Source: Margaritispora aquatica (taxonomy: Eukaryota; Ascomycota; Leotiomycetes; Helotiales; Discinellaceae). From it: 64,000 nt of DNA. Each line of letters opens with the position of its first letter. Position 1 is the stretch's first letter. The position numbers and the translations under genes were made by a program. Shown piece after piece: positions 11,321 through 21,849 of this stretch. The notes below the pieces were generated by a model. It worked only from the letters and a program-made list of their open reading frames with translations, did no database searches and was not told the DNA's origin. Location of the stretch: positions 186,001 to 250,000 of the forward strand of contig VJWN01000003.1 in the NCBI GenBank assembly GCA_007644065.1. The letters run 5' to 3'.

Positions 11321-12719
11321 TTTCTGGTGTCATGGATCAGCACTGTGTAATTTTTTTTTAGCGGTGTTGAGCTTACGTAGAGATTGCTGTGTCGCTATAG
11401 CTTTCCAGTCGACTAAGAATACTCTGTGCGCTAATTGTCGATACATGGAAAGAAAATCCGCCAACAAAGCTCTTGGGCTGTGAAAGGGCTTTGCGGTACT
11501 GCTGGCTGGTTTTGGAAGTGCTCTCGAAACAAAGGAATTAAAAAAACCCCCTTCTCGCATGGGTAATTGCATTGTGAGTTCTTTATTTGTACTCAGCTGA
11601 TATGAAACTGGCAGCGATGAGAGTGCAGCAGAAGGCTTCGAACTGCATATAAGATCGTTCCTGTGTCAATACCTATTTGTTCATTGACAAATGTTAAGAT
11701 CTCTAAATTCAATGTTGACAGGTTCCAGGCTTTAGAACTGTCACTTATGGGAGAAAATTAGACTCAAAAACAACCGCTTGCTTAAAAGCACCTTCTCGAA
11801 TGTCTATTTTCGAGGACCCTGACATCCTGAATCGATGGTTAGCTGCCATATGGTTCCTGGACCGGGCCCGAGATCTGTGTCTCTCCAGCAAGCAGCATGG
11901 AAGAATGGAAAAATCCCCATTGCCTAATCCCTTTGTTCGAATCTAAGGCTAGATCTATACGTTAATTCTTTCACAAACTGCCTCGTTCGTGAGCGAATGA
12001 AATGAACGCTTTTGATAGTAGTCAAGAAAAAAGAGTTCGCACCTCAAATGAATTTGTCTAAATCGAAAACGATGGGCGTGTGTCGAGAATGTTTTATTGT
12101 TGATGCTGTGATCATGGAGGGATATGTTGAGGAAGGGATGATTGGGGACGCGCAAGAAAGTTTGATAATCATCCCAGTTCATGTGCCAAGCGTGATATCT
12201 ATTCCATCTTTCCACATTTACTTTAAGTTTTCATATATATATATATAAGGAAATCGATATATGGTGTATATGCGAGATATGAATGAAGCAGTAGGGCTCG
12301 CAAAGAGCTTGCACCCAGCACTTCACCTAGGTAAGATACTTTGGGCTGGGAGTGGTAGCTGGTCATGTGGTATTGATCACATGATGTGACTTGACCTCGA
12401 CCCAGCTACCAGGTCGGACAGAACAACAATCGCGGGTGCTTTCTATTGTCTTAATATAAGACTGAAACTACTGTACGAGGAATACGTTTCTAGCATATAA
12501 ATGTCTGGTGAAGATAATCCTGTGTTTGATTGGTCTGGGTGCCCAGCCTAACCAAGAGTAACGCGGCCTCATTATTCATCCGGATCCTACGATGTCGATC
12601 GATATGATTAAAGGCTCATTCCCCTGAGTTATCGCGTTGACGGCGAAAGAATCTCTGTAGAACGCGCTGTTTTGGAGCACAGAATCGGCTCATTTTCAAT
12701 CGTTCATGTTGCTCATATC
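11321..12719. other. divergent intergenic region between zincin-like and MBOAT genes
   Basis: This is the shared upstream region of two divergent genes. It contains an 80-codon ATG-led frame on the minus strand (11330-11572) that I cannot join to the zincin gene, a (TA)n tract near 12233-12247, and a nested inverted repeat at 12353-12411. Nothing else coding was recognised. Confidence 0.55.
12353..12411. repeat. nested perfect inverted repeat in divergent promoter
   Basis: The outer arms are TGGTAGCTGG (12353-12362) and CCAGCTACCA (12402-12411). Directly inside the left arm lies a second palindrome, TCATGTG (12363-12369) with CACATGA (12378-12384), separated by 8 nt. All arms are perfect. 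The inner arms carry CATGTG E-box-like cores, so a dimeric regulator site or a cruciform is possible. Confidence 0.7.
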
Positions 12720-14055
12720 ATGATGCTATCATCTTTCGTTCCGGATAAGGCCCGTCCTCTACAGGCTCGCCCATATCTTATCCCAAGCATTTATATGACA
12801 TGTATTGCTGCGTCTCTTTTACCCCCGGGAAAACCGAGGGCGTTAATTGGGACTGCCGCGATCGCATACTTGGTTGCACAAGTTCCAAAGTACACGGAAG
12901 GAGAGGTTGCTGCTGACAATATGCTTGCTATACAGTCAGTTTTGATGCTACTGCAATGGGTGGACTTCTTCGTTTTGCACTCTCCTGATGAATTTGAGCG
13001 CACCAAAGATAGAGGAAGATCGAAGGATAAGAGTTTCTTAAGCAAGATACAACGGAACTTTGATCTGTGCATATCGTTACGAGGAATCGGATGGAACTGG
13101 AAAGTGAACAATGTACCCGTCGCTTCGAAGAATTTACCAAAATGGTAGGAGTTCACCAAAATTGTAGAAGCGACACTAAAGATCTTCTTAGGTCTTTCGT
13201 ATTGTCGCAACTCATCCAGGCATTCAAATACTACATGATATACGATATTTGCCGGGTGCCTTCAAGTTTGACAGCATATGGCTCATCATCCCCTCCGAGT
13301 CTCTTCTCGGACACCATTCCCATGCAGATATTTTTCGGTTGGCTTGTCTGGATTGGGAGCTATGGAGCATTGAACATGCAGTACTCCATATTTGCTTCTC
13401 TGACAGTTGCGATGGGAATCTACGAACCTAAAGACTGGCCACCGCTCATGGGGGGTTTGAGGGACTTAACGAGTGTTCGCAGCGCATGGGGAAAGTTTTG
13501 GCATCAGCTCTTAAGAAGAGTGAGTAACTTGCCTAAGTCTTCGAAGCAGATCCGTAAAACGAGGGTAGACTAATGATTCAATAGAAACTCAATCTTCCTT
13601 TTCGATTACTGACTCGCTATATGCCCATCAAGCGAGGGACGTTGCAGTCACGGTACCTCCAACTATACATGGCTTTCGTCACTTCTGCGTTCATACACCA
13701 CATTGGCGCTTTGAACAGCACTTCAAGCTCTCCGCAGAATAACTGGTATCAGATCACGTATTTCCTGATACAACCTATTGCAATCACCGTGGAGGACTTT
13801 GCTACTTATTTGGGAAAGAAACTCGGCATCAAGACGTCTTGTAAGTTCCAAAAATTCAAACCAAAGAACATCACTGATACACGGCTTCTATAAGGGAGGT
13901 CTAAGTGTCTCGGCACAGTGTGCACTTTGGCTTGGTTCTCGTACAGCTTGAGATACTTCTCAGCATTTTGGTACAACTCAGGCCTAGTAGCAAACTCTCC
14001 ACTACCAAGCTTGATCCAAGGAATCTCTGTTGCTGTAGCGAAACTTCGAGCATGA
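12720..14055 (+). CDS. MBOAT acyltransferase, wax-synthase-like
   Basis: Four exons (12720-13144, 13192-13519, 13585-13840, 13895-14055) join to 389 residues. It is a polytopic membrane protein of the wax-synthase-like MBOAT group, whose fungal members acylate hydroxyls of terpenoids and other hydrophobic metabolites. Visible marks are RGIGWNW before intron 1, WPPLMGGL and SAWGKFWHQ in exon 2, and the conserved histidine region AFIHHIG (His289/His290) in exon 3. A hydrophobic C-terminal segment follows. Intron 1 is only 47 nt; using its acceptor at 13191 is the only choice that restores the second frame with a normal intron length. A GMC oxidoreductase follows on the same strand 620 bp downstream. 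The substrate is unknown. An extra upstream exon cannot be excluded. Confidence 0.83.
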
Positions 14056-14674
14056 AAAAATATAGCAAGAGGATGATTCGAATATGAAGTTGAGCCTTTG
14101 AAAGTGCTGGAAAGATGGGAAGCATTTGAGATGCCCTCGTATGTGGAAGAGCGATCACTTAGACTTGAACACTACAACTCTCACTACTCTAATTATCAGA
14201 ATGAGTGATAATTTATACGATATTGGTATGACCTTTTATGATTCCGCATCTCAAAATGCCTCTAACTCAAGCCGTGCCACCCCGCCCCGCAACCCCGCAA
14301 CCCCACACTCGGGCTGCTAACCGAGGGTAGTCTAATTTTGTGAAACTAGAGCAACCTGCAGGATACCAAAGAACCCCTCTTTCCCATCTTCGTAAGCCAA
14401 CGAGAGCTATGGCCCTTTGTGTAACTCTTGCCTACTTGGTCTGGTTCGTGTTTCGATGCATGGCCTGTGCTGTTTACATGGCGGAATGATTGCGTTGGGT
14501 GGTGCGGAATGATGCGAGTAGCTTGCGCTGGAGGGGCATCATTATGCTACAATGTTCTACATATCGATAAGATGTTGGATACCGGTGATACTGAATCTCG
14601 TTGATGCCAACGCTGTTTATCGTATTTAAGAATAACAGACCGGACTCTCTTTCAAGAAGAAGCAATTCGCAAAT
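14056..14674. other. intergenic region, GMC promoter
   Basis: No gene was seen. The region separates two tandem + strand genes and would contain the MBOAT 3' end and the promoter of the GMC oxidoreductase. Confidence 0.55.
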
Positions 14675-16884
14675 ATGGCATCCATCAAGATGGAACCTGC
14701 TGATTCGGCGTACGACTACGTAGTATGCGGGTGCGTTTACCTCTCAATTACACACATCACTCCTAACAATGTAATAGCGGTGGCACATCAGGCAGCGTTC
14801 TAGCAGCACGTCTGGCCGAAGATCCCAGTAATTCAGTCCTAGTCATCGAAGCAGGACAGCACAACTCCATGCTCGAAAACACAGTGATGGTTGGAGGATG
14901 GAGCCAGAACTTCGACACTGAGGCCGATTGGAACATCACGACCGAGCCGAGTCCGGGTGTCAATGGACGACAGGTTAAGGTGAGCCGTGGGAAGTTCCTG
15001 GGTGGCTCGTCCGGGGTCAATGGTACATTGTGTATTCGTGGCACGAAACAGGATTATGATGATTGGGAGATGCCAGGATGGAGTGGTGAAGAAGTCTTTG
15101 GTTATATGAAGAAGGTATGCGTGGTGATACTATCTCTGCATTGAAAATTAGTTGAACTATTGCAGGCAGAGAACTTTCATGCGAAGAAGTGGTTTAAATC
15201 TGACGAGGAAGCACATGGTTATGAGGGTATGCTCGATATTGAGCCTCATGATTTGGTAATGATGAAGCCCATTTCCTACTCGAACAATATGAGCTAACTT
15301 ACTCCAGGCACCGATTTCAAACATGATTCTCGAATCAATGCAATCCCAAGGATTAGGGCTGCAGGAAGATATGTTCACTTCTGGAGACAACCCGCACGGG
15401 TGTGGTCATGCTCCTCGGACTGTATACAAAGGGGACCGCACGACTTCCGCCAATTACTTTCGGACGAAAGGTGATAACTTATCTATAATGACAGACACAA
15501 CTGTGGATAAGGTGATACTCGAGGGAAGTGGATCCAATCTTCGAGCTGCGGCTGTAAAGGTCATCAGCAAAGATGGCACTGCGAGAGAAATTAAAGCTAA
15601 GAAGGAGGTCATTGTGAGTGGTGGAGCATAGTAAGTTCTCTCTCTAGAGATTATAGAAAGCTACATCTTGATCACTGACGTTGTTGAAGCTGTTCCCCAA
15701 CTATCCTCATGAGATCAGGCATTGGTTCGAAGTCAGAATTAGCCGAGCACGGAATTGAATGCAAAGTCGACCTCCCAGGAGTCGGAAAAAATCTTATGGA
15801 TCATCTAGTAAGAATCCTGTCTTGGACACACTTGAAGTCAGCTAATCAGGGACAGATCGTCTTCATCTTCTATGCAACCACACAAAAGAACCTCACCAAT
15901 GACTACCTCCTCTACAAACCCAACGCTATAGGCGAGGCCTACAGACAATGGAAAGAAGAAAAGCGTGGCCCTCTCTCTACCTTCCCATTTGGTGCTTTCG
16001 GCTACGCTCGGCTTGACGAGCGACTGAAAGATGAACCTTTATGGCAGAACGCCCCTCGCAAAGAGGGACGAGATCCCATGGGTCTCACGCCAGCACAGCC
16101 AAACATCGAATTCTTCAGCACAGAGTGCTACGGTGGACCGAAACAATACGCCGATTTCCCCGATGGCGAGAACACCCATGCATTCTCGCTGATTCAGGAG
16201 CTTTTCTCTCCCAGATCGAGAGGAACTGTCTCGCTTAAATCGGCTGATCCGAAGGATAATCCGGTCGTGGACCATAACTATCTTTCTGATGAGCTTGATG
16301 TATTGGTTTTGTCCGAGGCGTGTAAGTTTGCAAATGAGATTATTACCCAAGGATCTGGGACGAAAGACATTGTTAGTGGTTCGTGGCCGGCGAAGTTGAC
16401 GCATCATTCGCATACTAAACGAGAAGATTGGGTGCCGTTCGTGAGAGAAAATGCTACAACTTGTAAGACATCACAACTCACCACTCTTATACGTACGAGA
16501 TGCCAACTTACCAAACAGGTTACCACCCCGGAGGTACTTGTAAGATGGGCGCGGATGATGACAATATGGCAGTCCTCGATGCCGAGTTGCGTGTTCGAGG
16601 TGTGAAAGGTCTTCGCGTTGCTGATACTAGTAAGTTATCTTTCTCTTCATGTAGCATGATCACTTGGATGAGAACGAAGAAGTGACTAACTGGATTGTTT
16701 CTTACCTATAGGTGTAATGCCTCTCCTCAACCAGGGACACACTCAAATGCCAGCTTACGCCATTGGTGAGAAAGCGGCGGATCTCATCAAAGGCGTTTCA
16801 TTGCAAATGAAAGGCAGTGTGAAAATGCAACAGAATGGGACTTCTCACAATTTGAATGGCAACGGAACAATGACCATGAATTGA
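14675..16884 (+). CDS. GMC (glucose-methanol-choline) FAD oxidoreductase
   Basis: Eight exons: 14675-14730, 14778-15114, 15166-15255, 15308-15630, 15690-15807, 15856-16462, 16519-16629 and 16712-16884, giving 604 residues, the usual size. The family oxidises alcohols or sugars using FAD. The Rossmann motif CGGGTSG spans intron 1 near residues 18-24, with the adenine-binding VIEAG after it. The GMC signature with [12 protein letters not shown] follows, then GVGKNLMDH. The active-site region is [11 protein letters not shown] (His513), with the second catalytic position in NQGHTQMP (His557). No signal peptide is visible, so it is probably intracellular, unlike secreted lignocellulose-type members. 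The substrate cannot be read from sequence. It may act with the MBOAT enzyme just upstream. Confidence 0.9.
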
Positions 16885-17479
16885 AGCTGAGAGGTCGAGG
16901 AACATTTTGGCTTCGAAGTGTAAATATCTGTCTCATATCTCGGGTTGTTGTCCTTGAATTTTCAAGCCTAGTGTAGCCTAACTTACTTATTCTGATATCA
17001 TATTGTTTTACCAGCTTTTTTGCCTTTGATCTAAATAGCTGAAGCAAGATGCCATGCTTTCCACGAAAAGTCAACCCTTTGTACAGCGATCTCACTCGCC
17101 AATCCAAACTCTCTCTACGCATATGCTGTAAACTCGCTATATTTTGACAAACTAACAAATGATATGCCATGATACTGAACGTTACTATTTCCTATCAAAA
17201 TGTTACATACGAAACTTAAGATAGGTAAAGCACCTCAGGTACCAACTGAGCTAAGATCATGGGCGAAGAGGGAGGAGAGCTTTATCAATCATGTGATAAA
17301 CACGTGCTTTCGCGATAGACCTCGCACCTTCATGGATGTTCGGCGCGTCTTCCTCGACCAAAGAAAACATATTTCACCTCTCTTTGTAATCTGAATAACA
17401 GCCCATTTCACTGAACCTTCTTCCACTTAAGAGTCCTTCAAGAAACACAGTCTGAGATCGCATCTAGAAACTCCTCAAC
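16885..17479. other. intergenic region, no gene seen
   Basis: This lies between the GMC stop and the phosphodiesterase start on the same strand. A 64-codon frame at 17200-17394 has no recognisable motif. The stretch presumably holds one 3' UTR and one promoter. Confidence 0.55.
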
Positions 17480-19434
17480 ATGGATAGGGGTGAAGAGTAA
17501 GATCTACTTATTATTGCCCAAGTCTCTCACTAACGCGGTGAGCTATAGACGAGATTCTACGGCATCACTGTCAGATGACGAGGCAGAAGAAGAACGCCAG
17601 CTTCAACAGGCCATCGCACTCTCAATGGCTCCTGAATCACCAGTTCCCACAACCTTCCAAGACCAGCTTAAGGAGAGAAGTGCGAGGATGAAGCGCAAAG
17701 CTGAGGAAGATGTCGACGAAAAACCAAGTACAAAGCGTATCGTCACTGGAAAAGGAAATCAAACCGCTTCGAGCTCACTAGCTGTCACCAAACCAGTCCA
17801 AGCTGGCTTGCAAATAGAACTCAGCTCCACACCGTCCTCCTTATCCAAGGTCACCATCAAGTATCCAAATGGAGCTCTCCGTATCACTCGAACGCCGGGC
17901 AGAGCCAAGGCAAAGAATTGCGTGAACTTATATGACGTGATTCACAAGGAGCATCTTGTCTCAGCTTGTGTATTTTCATTCTTCATTGGCGAAAACGAGC
18001 TATATGACTATCTTCCTCTTTCAGATTCATCTGATGCTGTACCTGTAAGTCAACTTTGGTCATAAATCTAATTAAAGCTAACCCATATACCAGATCTACA
18101 TCGGACGAGATGTAAATCAAGGTAAGAAACACCACCCATCTAGTCAAGCTCACTTGGACCACTAACCCTTTCTCACCAAAGACTCTCTCCTTCCCGAAGC
18201 CTGCCGCCTCGCCAACATCCCCTTCGAAGAAGGCAGCAAACTCTCCAAAACAAAACTCCAATCTGTTCTCCCCTCTCTGCAAAAAGTCTACCGATCCCGC
18301 TACGGCAAGAACTACAAGGCCTTCTACGCCTGGTCCTCGGGATCCTCACACACCAAGATACTACTACTCATGTATCTCGATTTCCTGCGCATCGTAATCA
18401 CATCTTGCAACATGATGGACATCGACACCATGCTCGGCGACAACCACTGGTATATCCACGACGTGCCCAAGCTCTCCAAGAAGGCCAAAGCCGCGCCTTC
18501 GGGTTTCGAAGCAGACTTACTGTCACACCTGCAAGCGCTGAGCACACCCGAAGCATTCATCAATTCCATCACCGGCATGTACGACTATACCTCTGTAAAA
18601 GTCCACCTCATCACCTCGATCCCAGGCACGCATTCCGGTCTCAAAGCCGAAAAACACGGCCTCCTGCGTCTCCGGCGCGTGATCCACGATCTAAAGCTCA
18701 ACCTCTCAACCAAGGACTCTAAGAAGCTCCAGCTCGAAATCTGCGCCGCTAGTTTAGGCAATCTGAACACCAAGTGGCTCAACGCCTTCGCGGACTGCGC
18801 GCTCGGCAAGCCTACTCTCACTCTCGCAGCACCAGACACACCAGTGCCGAACATCAAGCTCTTCTACCCGAGCGTAGACGACGTGCGGAAATGCCATGTG
18901 TCAGCCCAAGAAGCGGCGAGTAATATCGGATGCCACACGCGACCGTGGGACAGTGCGCCGAAAGAGATCAAGCAAATCTTCCACCACTACGAGTCGAAGG
19001 ACAAAGGGCGGCTGTTTCACCAGAAACTCGTGATGGCGTATAACCCTAGTGACGAGGATGAGGTGCCGTATTTCGTGTACGTCGGCTCGGCGAACTTGTC
19101 GCAGTCTGCGTGGGGTGGGTTGGAGGCCGACAAGAAGAAGAACGAGGCGACAGGGGATCTGAAGCTGGTCAAGGTGGGGAATTTCGAGTGTGGTGTCCTT
19201 GTGCCTGGGTCGTTGATCGAGGGCTTGTTAGAGGTTGGGACGGAGGGGTGGAGAGAGGGCATTGTGCCGTATGATCAGAGTGCGAGGCGGTACGAGTTGC
19301 CGAAGGATAGGGCGTGGAATGGTGAGTGTGAACTTCTCTTTGATTTTGCATCTGGCTGTTTGGACTTCGTTGCTGACATGTGCACAGATCCTAGATGGGT
19401 GAAGGACTACGAGGGAGGATCGAGCTACTATTAG
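17480..19434 (+). CDS. TDP1: tyrosyl-DNA phosphodiesterase with N-terminal UIM
   Basis: Five exons (17480-17496, 17549-18044, 18094-18121, 18182-19321, 19388-19434) give 575 residues. Tdp1 hydrolyses the phosphotyrosyl bond left when topoisomerase I is trapped on DNA, in the nucleus. Two HKD half-sites are visible: HTK (His237, Lys239) in SSHTKILLL, and HQK (His460, Lys462) in LFHQKLVM. The second is followed by the signature VGSANLSQSAWG. Near residues 20-36, EEERQLQQAIALSMAPE fits a ubiquitin-interacting motif, seen in several fungal Tdp1 proteins. Exon 1 is only 17 nt. The last intron (19322-19387) is 66 nt, a multiple of three without a stop, so its retention would insert 22 residues rather than truncate. 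The gene converges with PPX1. Confidence 0.92.
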
Positions 19435-19651
19435 GCCTATGCCTTGCTTCTGTACACTGCTGCGTTATTACAGCAAATGAGCTACTGTTGCACAATTGCT
19501 GGGTGCTGTGTAAGAGTTTGCAAAAATTGTAAAATGATATCCCACAAGAACATCACGAGGGCAACTCAAATCCTCGAAAATTTCGAAAGAATGAGAATCA
19601 AGTAAAATTCGTGATAGTACCTAGTCTTCAAGATGCAGTTCTAACGCTCCT

Positions 19652-21259
19652 TCATTCCTTAACAGCATCTCTCATCAACGGTCCAACTTGTTTCCTACTA
19701 CACCCAACCTCGCCCTGATCCCAACATCTAATCCAGGTCTTATCCTGTGCACTCCCCTGCCCTTCAACACTCTCACCTTGCATGTAACTCTCGCTCTCAC
19801 TATCCAACCCACCCTCCTCCCAAATCCCCAGCTTCAACCTCTCACCACACTTGCCCTCAAACCTCCTCGCCACACTTACGCCCTTCTCGCCTTTACCCAG
19901 GACGAACAAATCCCTCTTAAACGCCCCCTGATTGCCCGTATAAGTCGTCATCACAACGCCCAAATCCAGCGCCCGCTCATCCATGAACGTCCACACAGCA
20001 CCCACAAACACGCCCTTCCCTCCATCAGCCTCTTTCTCTTCCTCACCCTCACCACCAGCCTTGCTAACCAACCACTCCACAGACTTAACCACCGAGCTGA
20101 TCCCCAATGTGAACCCGCCGTCTTCAGTCCACTGCTTATAATCCTTCCGCAGAATCTCATCCAAGCTCAAACCCCCGATATCCTGCTTCGCGGCCGTGAT
20201 TTCGTCAAAGTACTTCTCAGCATCGAATGCTTCTCCTCCTCCTCCTCCCTCACCTTCACTCCCCGTATCACGCAACAGGCCCTCCAAAAACACCACGGCA
20301 GCGCGATCCCGCTCGGTAGTTTTATTCACATCCAACAAATTATTCGTATCGACCAGCACCGGCGCGATAGCCAGTCTCGCGAGCTGCGCGTTCCAATTTC
20401 GCGTCTCGCTCTCCTCCGCTTTCGTCCCAGCAGAAGACATACCAACCCACCCCTCACGAGAATACTCCACGACAAGACTACAGCAACTCCCGCACTTCTC
20501 CACAACCCTCATCTCGCCCATCGCCTCGCACGTTGCCCTATCCGGCACGGCGCCCTCGTCGTCATGGTGGTCGATGCAGCCTGCTACTTGGGCGCTGTAT
20601 CGTGTGTCCAGTGAGCCGGTGAGGTGGTTGTGGTCGACTAGGATCCATTTGCTCTTATCACTCTCCTGCTCCTCCACCTCCTTGCCCTCGCGTCTCCCTG
20701 TAGAACTATGTGACGTAGAAGTAGAAGGAGGAAACGGCAGATCAGCAAGCGTAATCAACTCACTGACTCCCAGCCCCGCATACGCCAGCACTGGCACGAG
20801 CTCCGGCCTCAGCCTCAGATCCGCGGGCTGGAGATTCGAGAGAGGGATGTAGAATGTATTTGTATTCGTGTCTTTATTCGAGCGAGGTGCGTAGGTACGT
20901 AGATATGCCAACACCACGGCACTGCAGAGGGAGTCGAGATCTGCGTTTAATCGCAAATTAGCATCGCTCATATTCTCTCTCTTACTCACTCTATCTGAGT
21001 TCCCTTCGTCCCTCCTCCCTCCCTTATTCCACACTCTCTCGCAGTCCTCTCCACACCACGAAAAGACCAAAGATCCTAGAAGATAAGGGAATTAGATAGG
21101 TAAGAAACAAACAAACAAACCAGCAGATTCATTCCCGACCACCACCGCATATGACCTGGCACTCGAGCCAGACGTAGACGCAGCCCTAACCTCTCCATCC
21201 CGCAACGCCTTCTTCGCAGTCGCCAGGAACGCACGCAGTGAGACCCGGGGGAGCGGCAT
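19652..21259 (-). CDS. PPX1: exopolyphosphatase, DHH family
   Basis: Two exons (21121-21259 and 19652-20940, read from the right) give 475 residues. The enzyme releases terminal phosphate from polyphosphate chains and belongs to the DHH/DHHA2 superfamily with yeast Ppx1. Visible motifs are VGNESADLDSL (Asp47, Asp49), LVDHNHL (Asp149), the DHH triad CIDHHDDE (170-172), GSCCSLVVEY, APVLVDTNN, LRKDYKQW and the C-terminal RKQVGPL. The 180-nt intron interrupts the first metal-binding motif after NESA and begins in a GTTT tandem repeat. The start used is the first in-frame ATG of exon 1; the frame stays open upstream but without an ATG close by. An internal ATG at 20971, within the intron, would lose the metal ligands of the first motif. 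The coding sequence is locally very GC-rich. Confidence 0.9.
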
Positions 21260-21849
21260 GCTTGCGTCTTTTGCTGACAGCAAGTACTTGCTGTCCGCCA
21301 CACGCTCAGTCGGTGGTCGATGGTGCTGTGAGGAAGTGGTGGCAGAATAAAGTGTCGTGGTTGAGGTGGGGTGGGAAAAGTCGCGTCCACTCCCACCTCG
21401 ACGCGTTGCGGGGTCGATCTCGCTTCATTTCTATGAAGGCATTCCGAGATCTTATTGTACCTATCTATTCAACCATTCCACTACACCGGGTATTGTGTCA
21501 GCAATAGATCAAAAACTCATAACTTGATATATAATGGTTACTGCTACAGACATCCCATCTATAATTCAATCGGGCTCGAAAACTTCATGTTATAATCTAT
21601 ATTCTTTAGTGGCAATGGTTTGACACTACCAACTACCACCACTACAAACCACAATGAAAACTTTTCAACTATCGGCTCTTCACCATGATATATCTACTCC
21701 TTCACCCACTCAACTCTCAACTCTCTCATACGAAATGCTACTCTTAGCGTATAATAATCAATAGCCTCGTCTCCCTCCTTCTCCTCACCACCAACCTTCC
21801 CTCATCCTCTTCCTATTGCTCTCTTCCCCTCCTGCTACCCTTCTCCCGC
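21260..21849. other. intergenic region between PPX1 start and NRPS-like stop
   Basis: No gene was recognised. The region would hold the PPX1 promoter and the 3' UTR of the NRPS-like gene. The part from 21700 to 21849 is strongly CT-rich on the plus strand. Confidence 0.55.

Noticed and set aside
11330..11572. ATG-led 80-codon frame as first exon of the zincin-like gene
   Set aside because: Its only good donor (CTAC|GTAAGC, phase 1) does not match any acceptor in phase with the downstream exon, which has its own ATG.
19688..20614. 308-codon plus-strand open frame opposite PPX1
   Set aside because: It is the antisense shadow of a GC-rich PPX1 exon; the minus-strand protein has the full DHH motifs.
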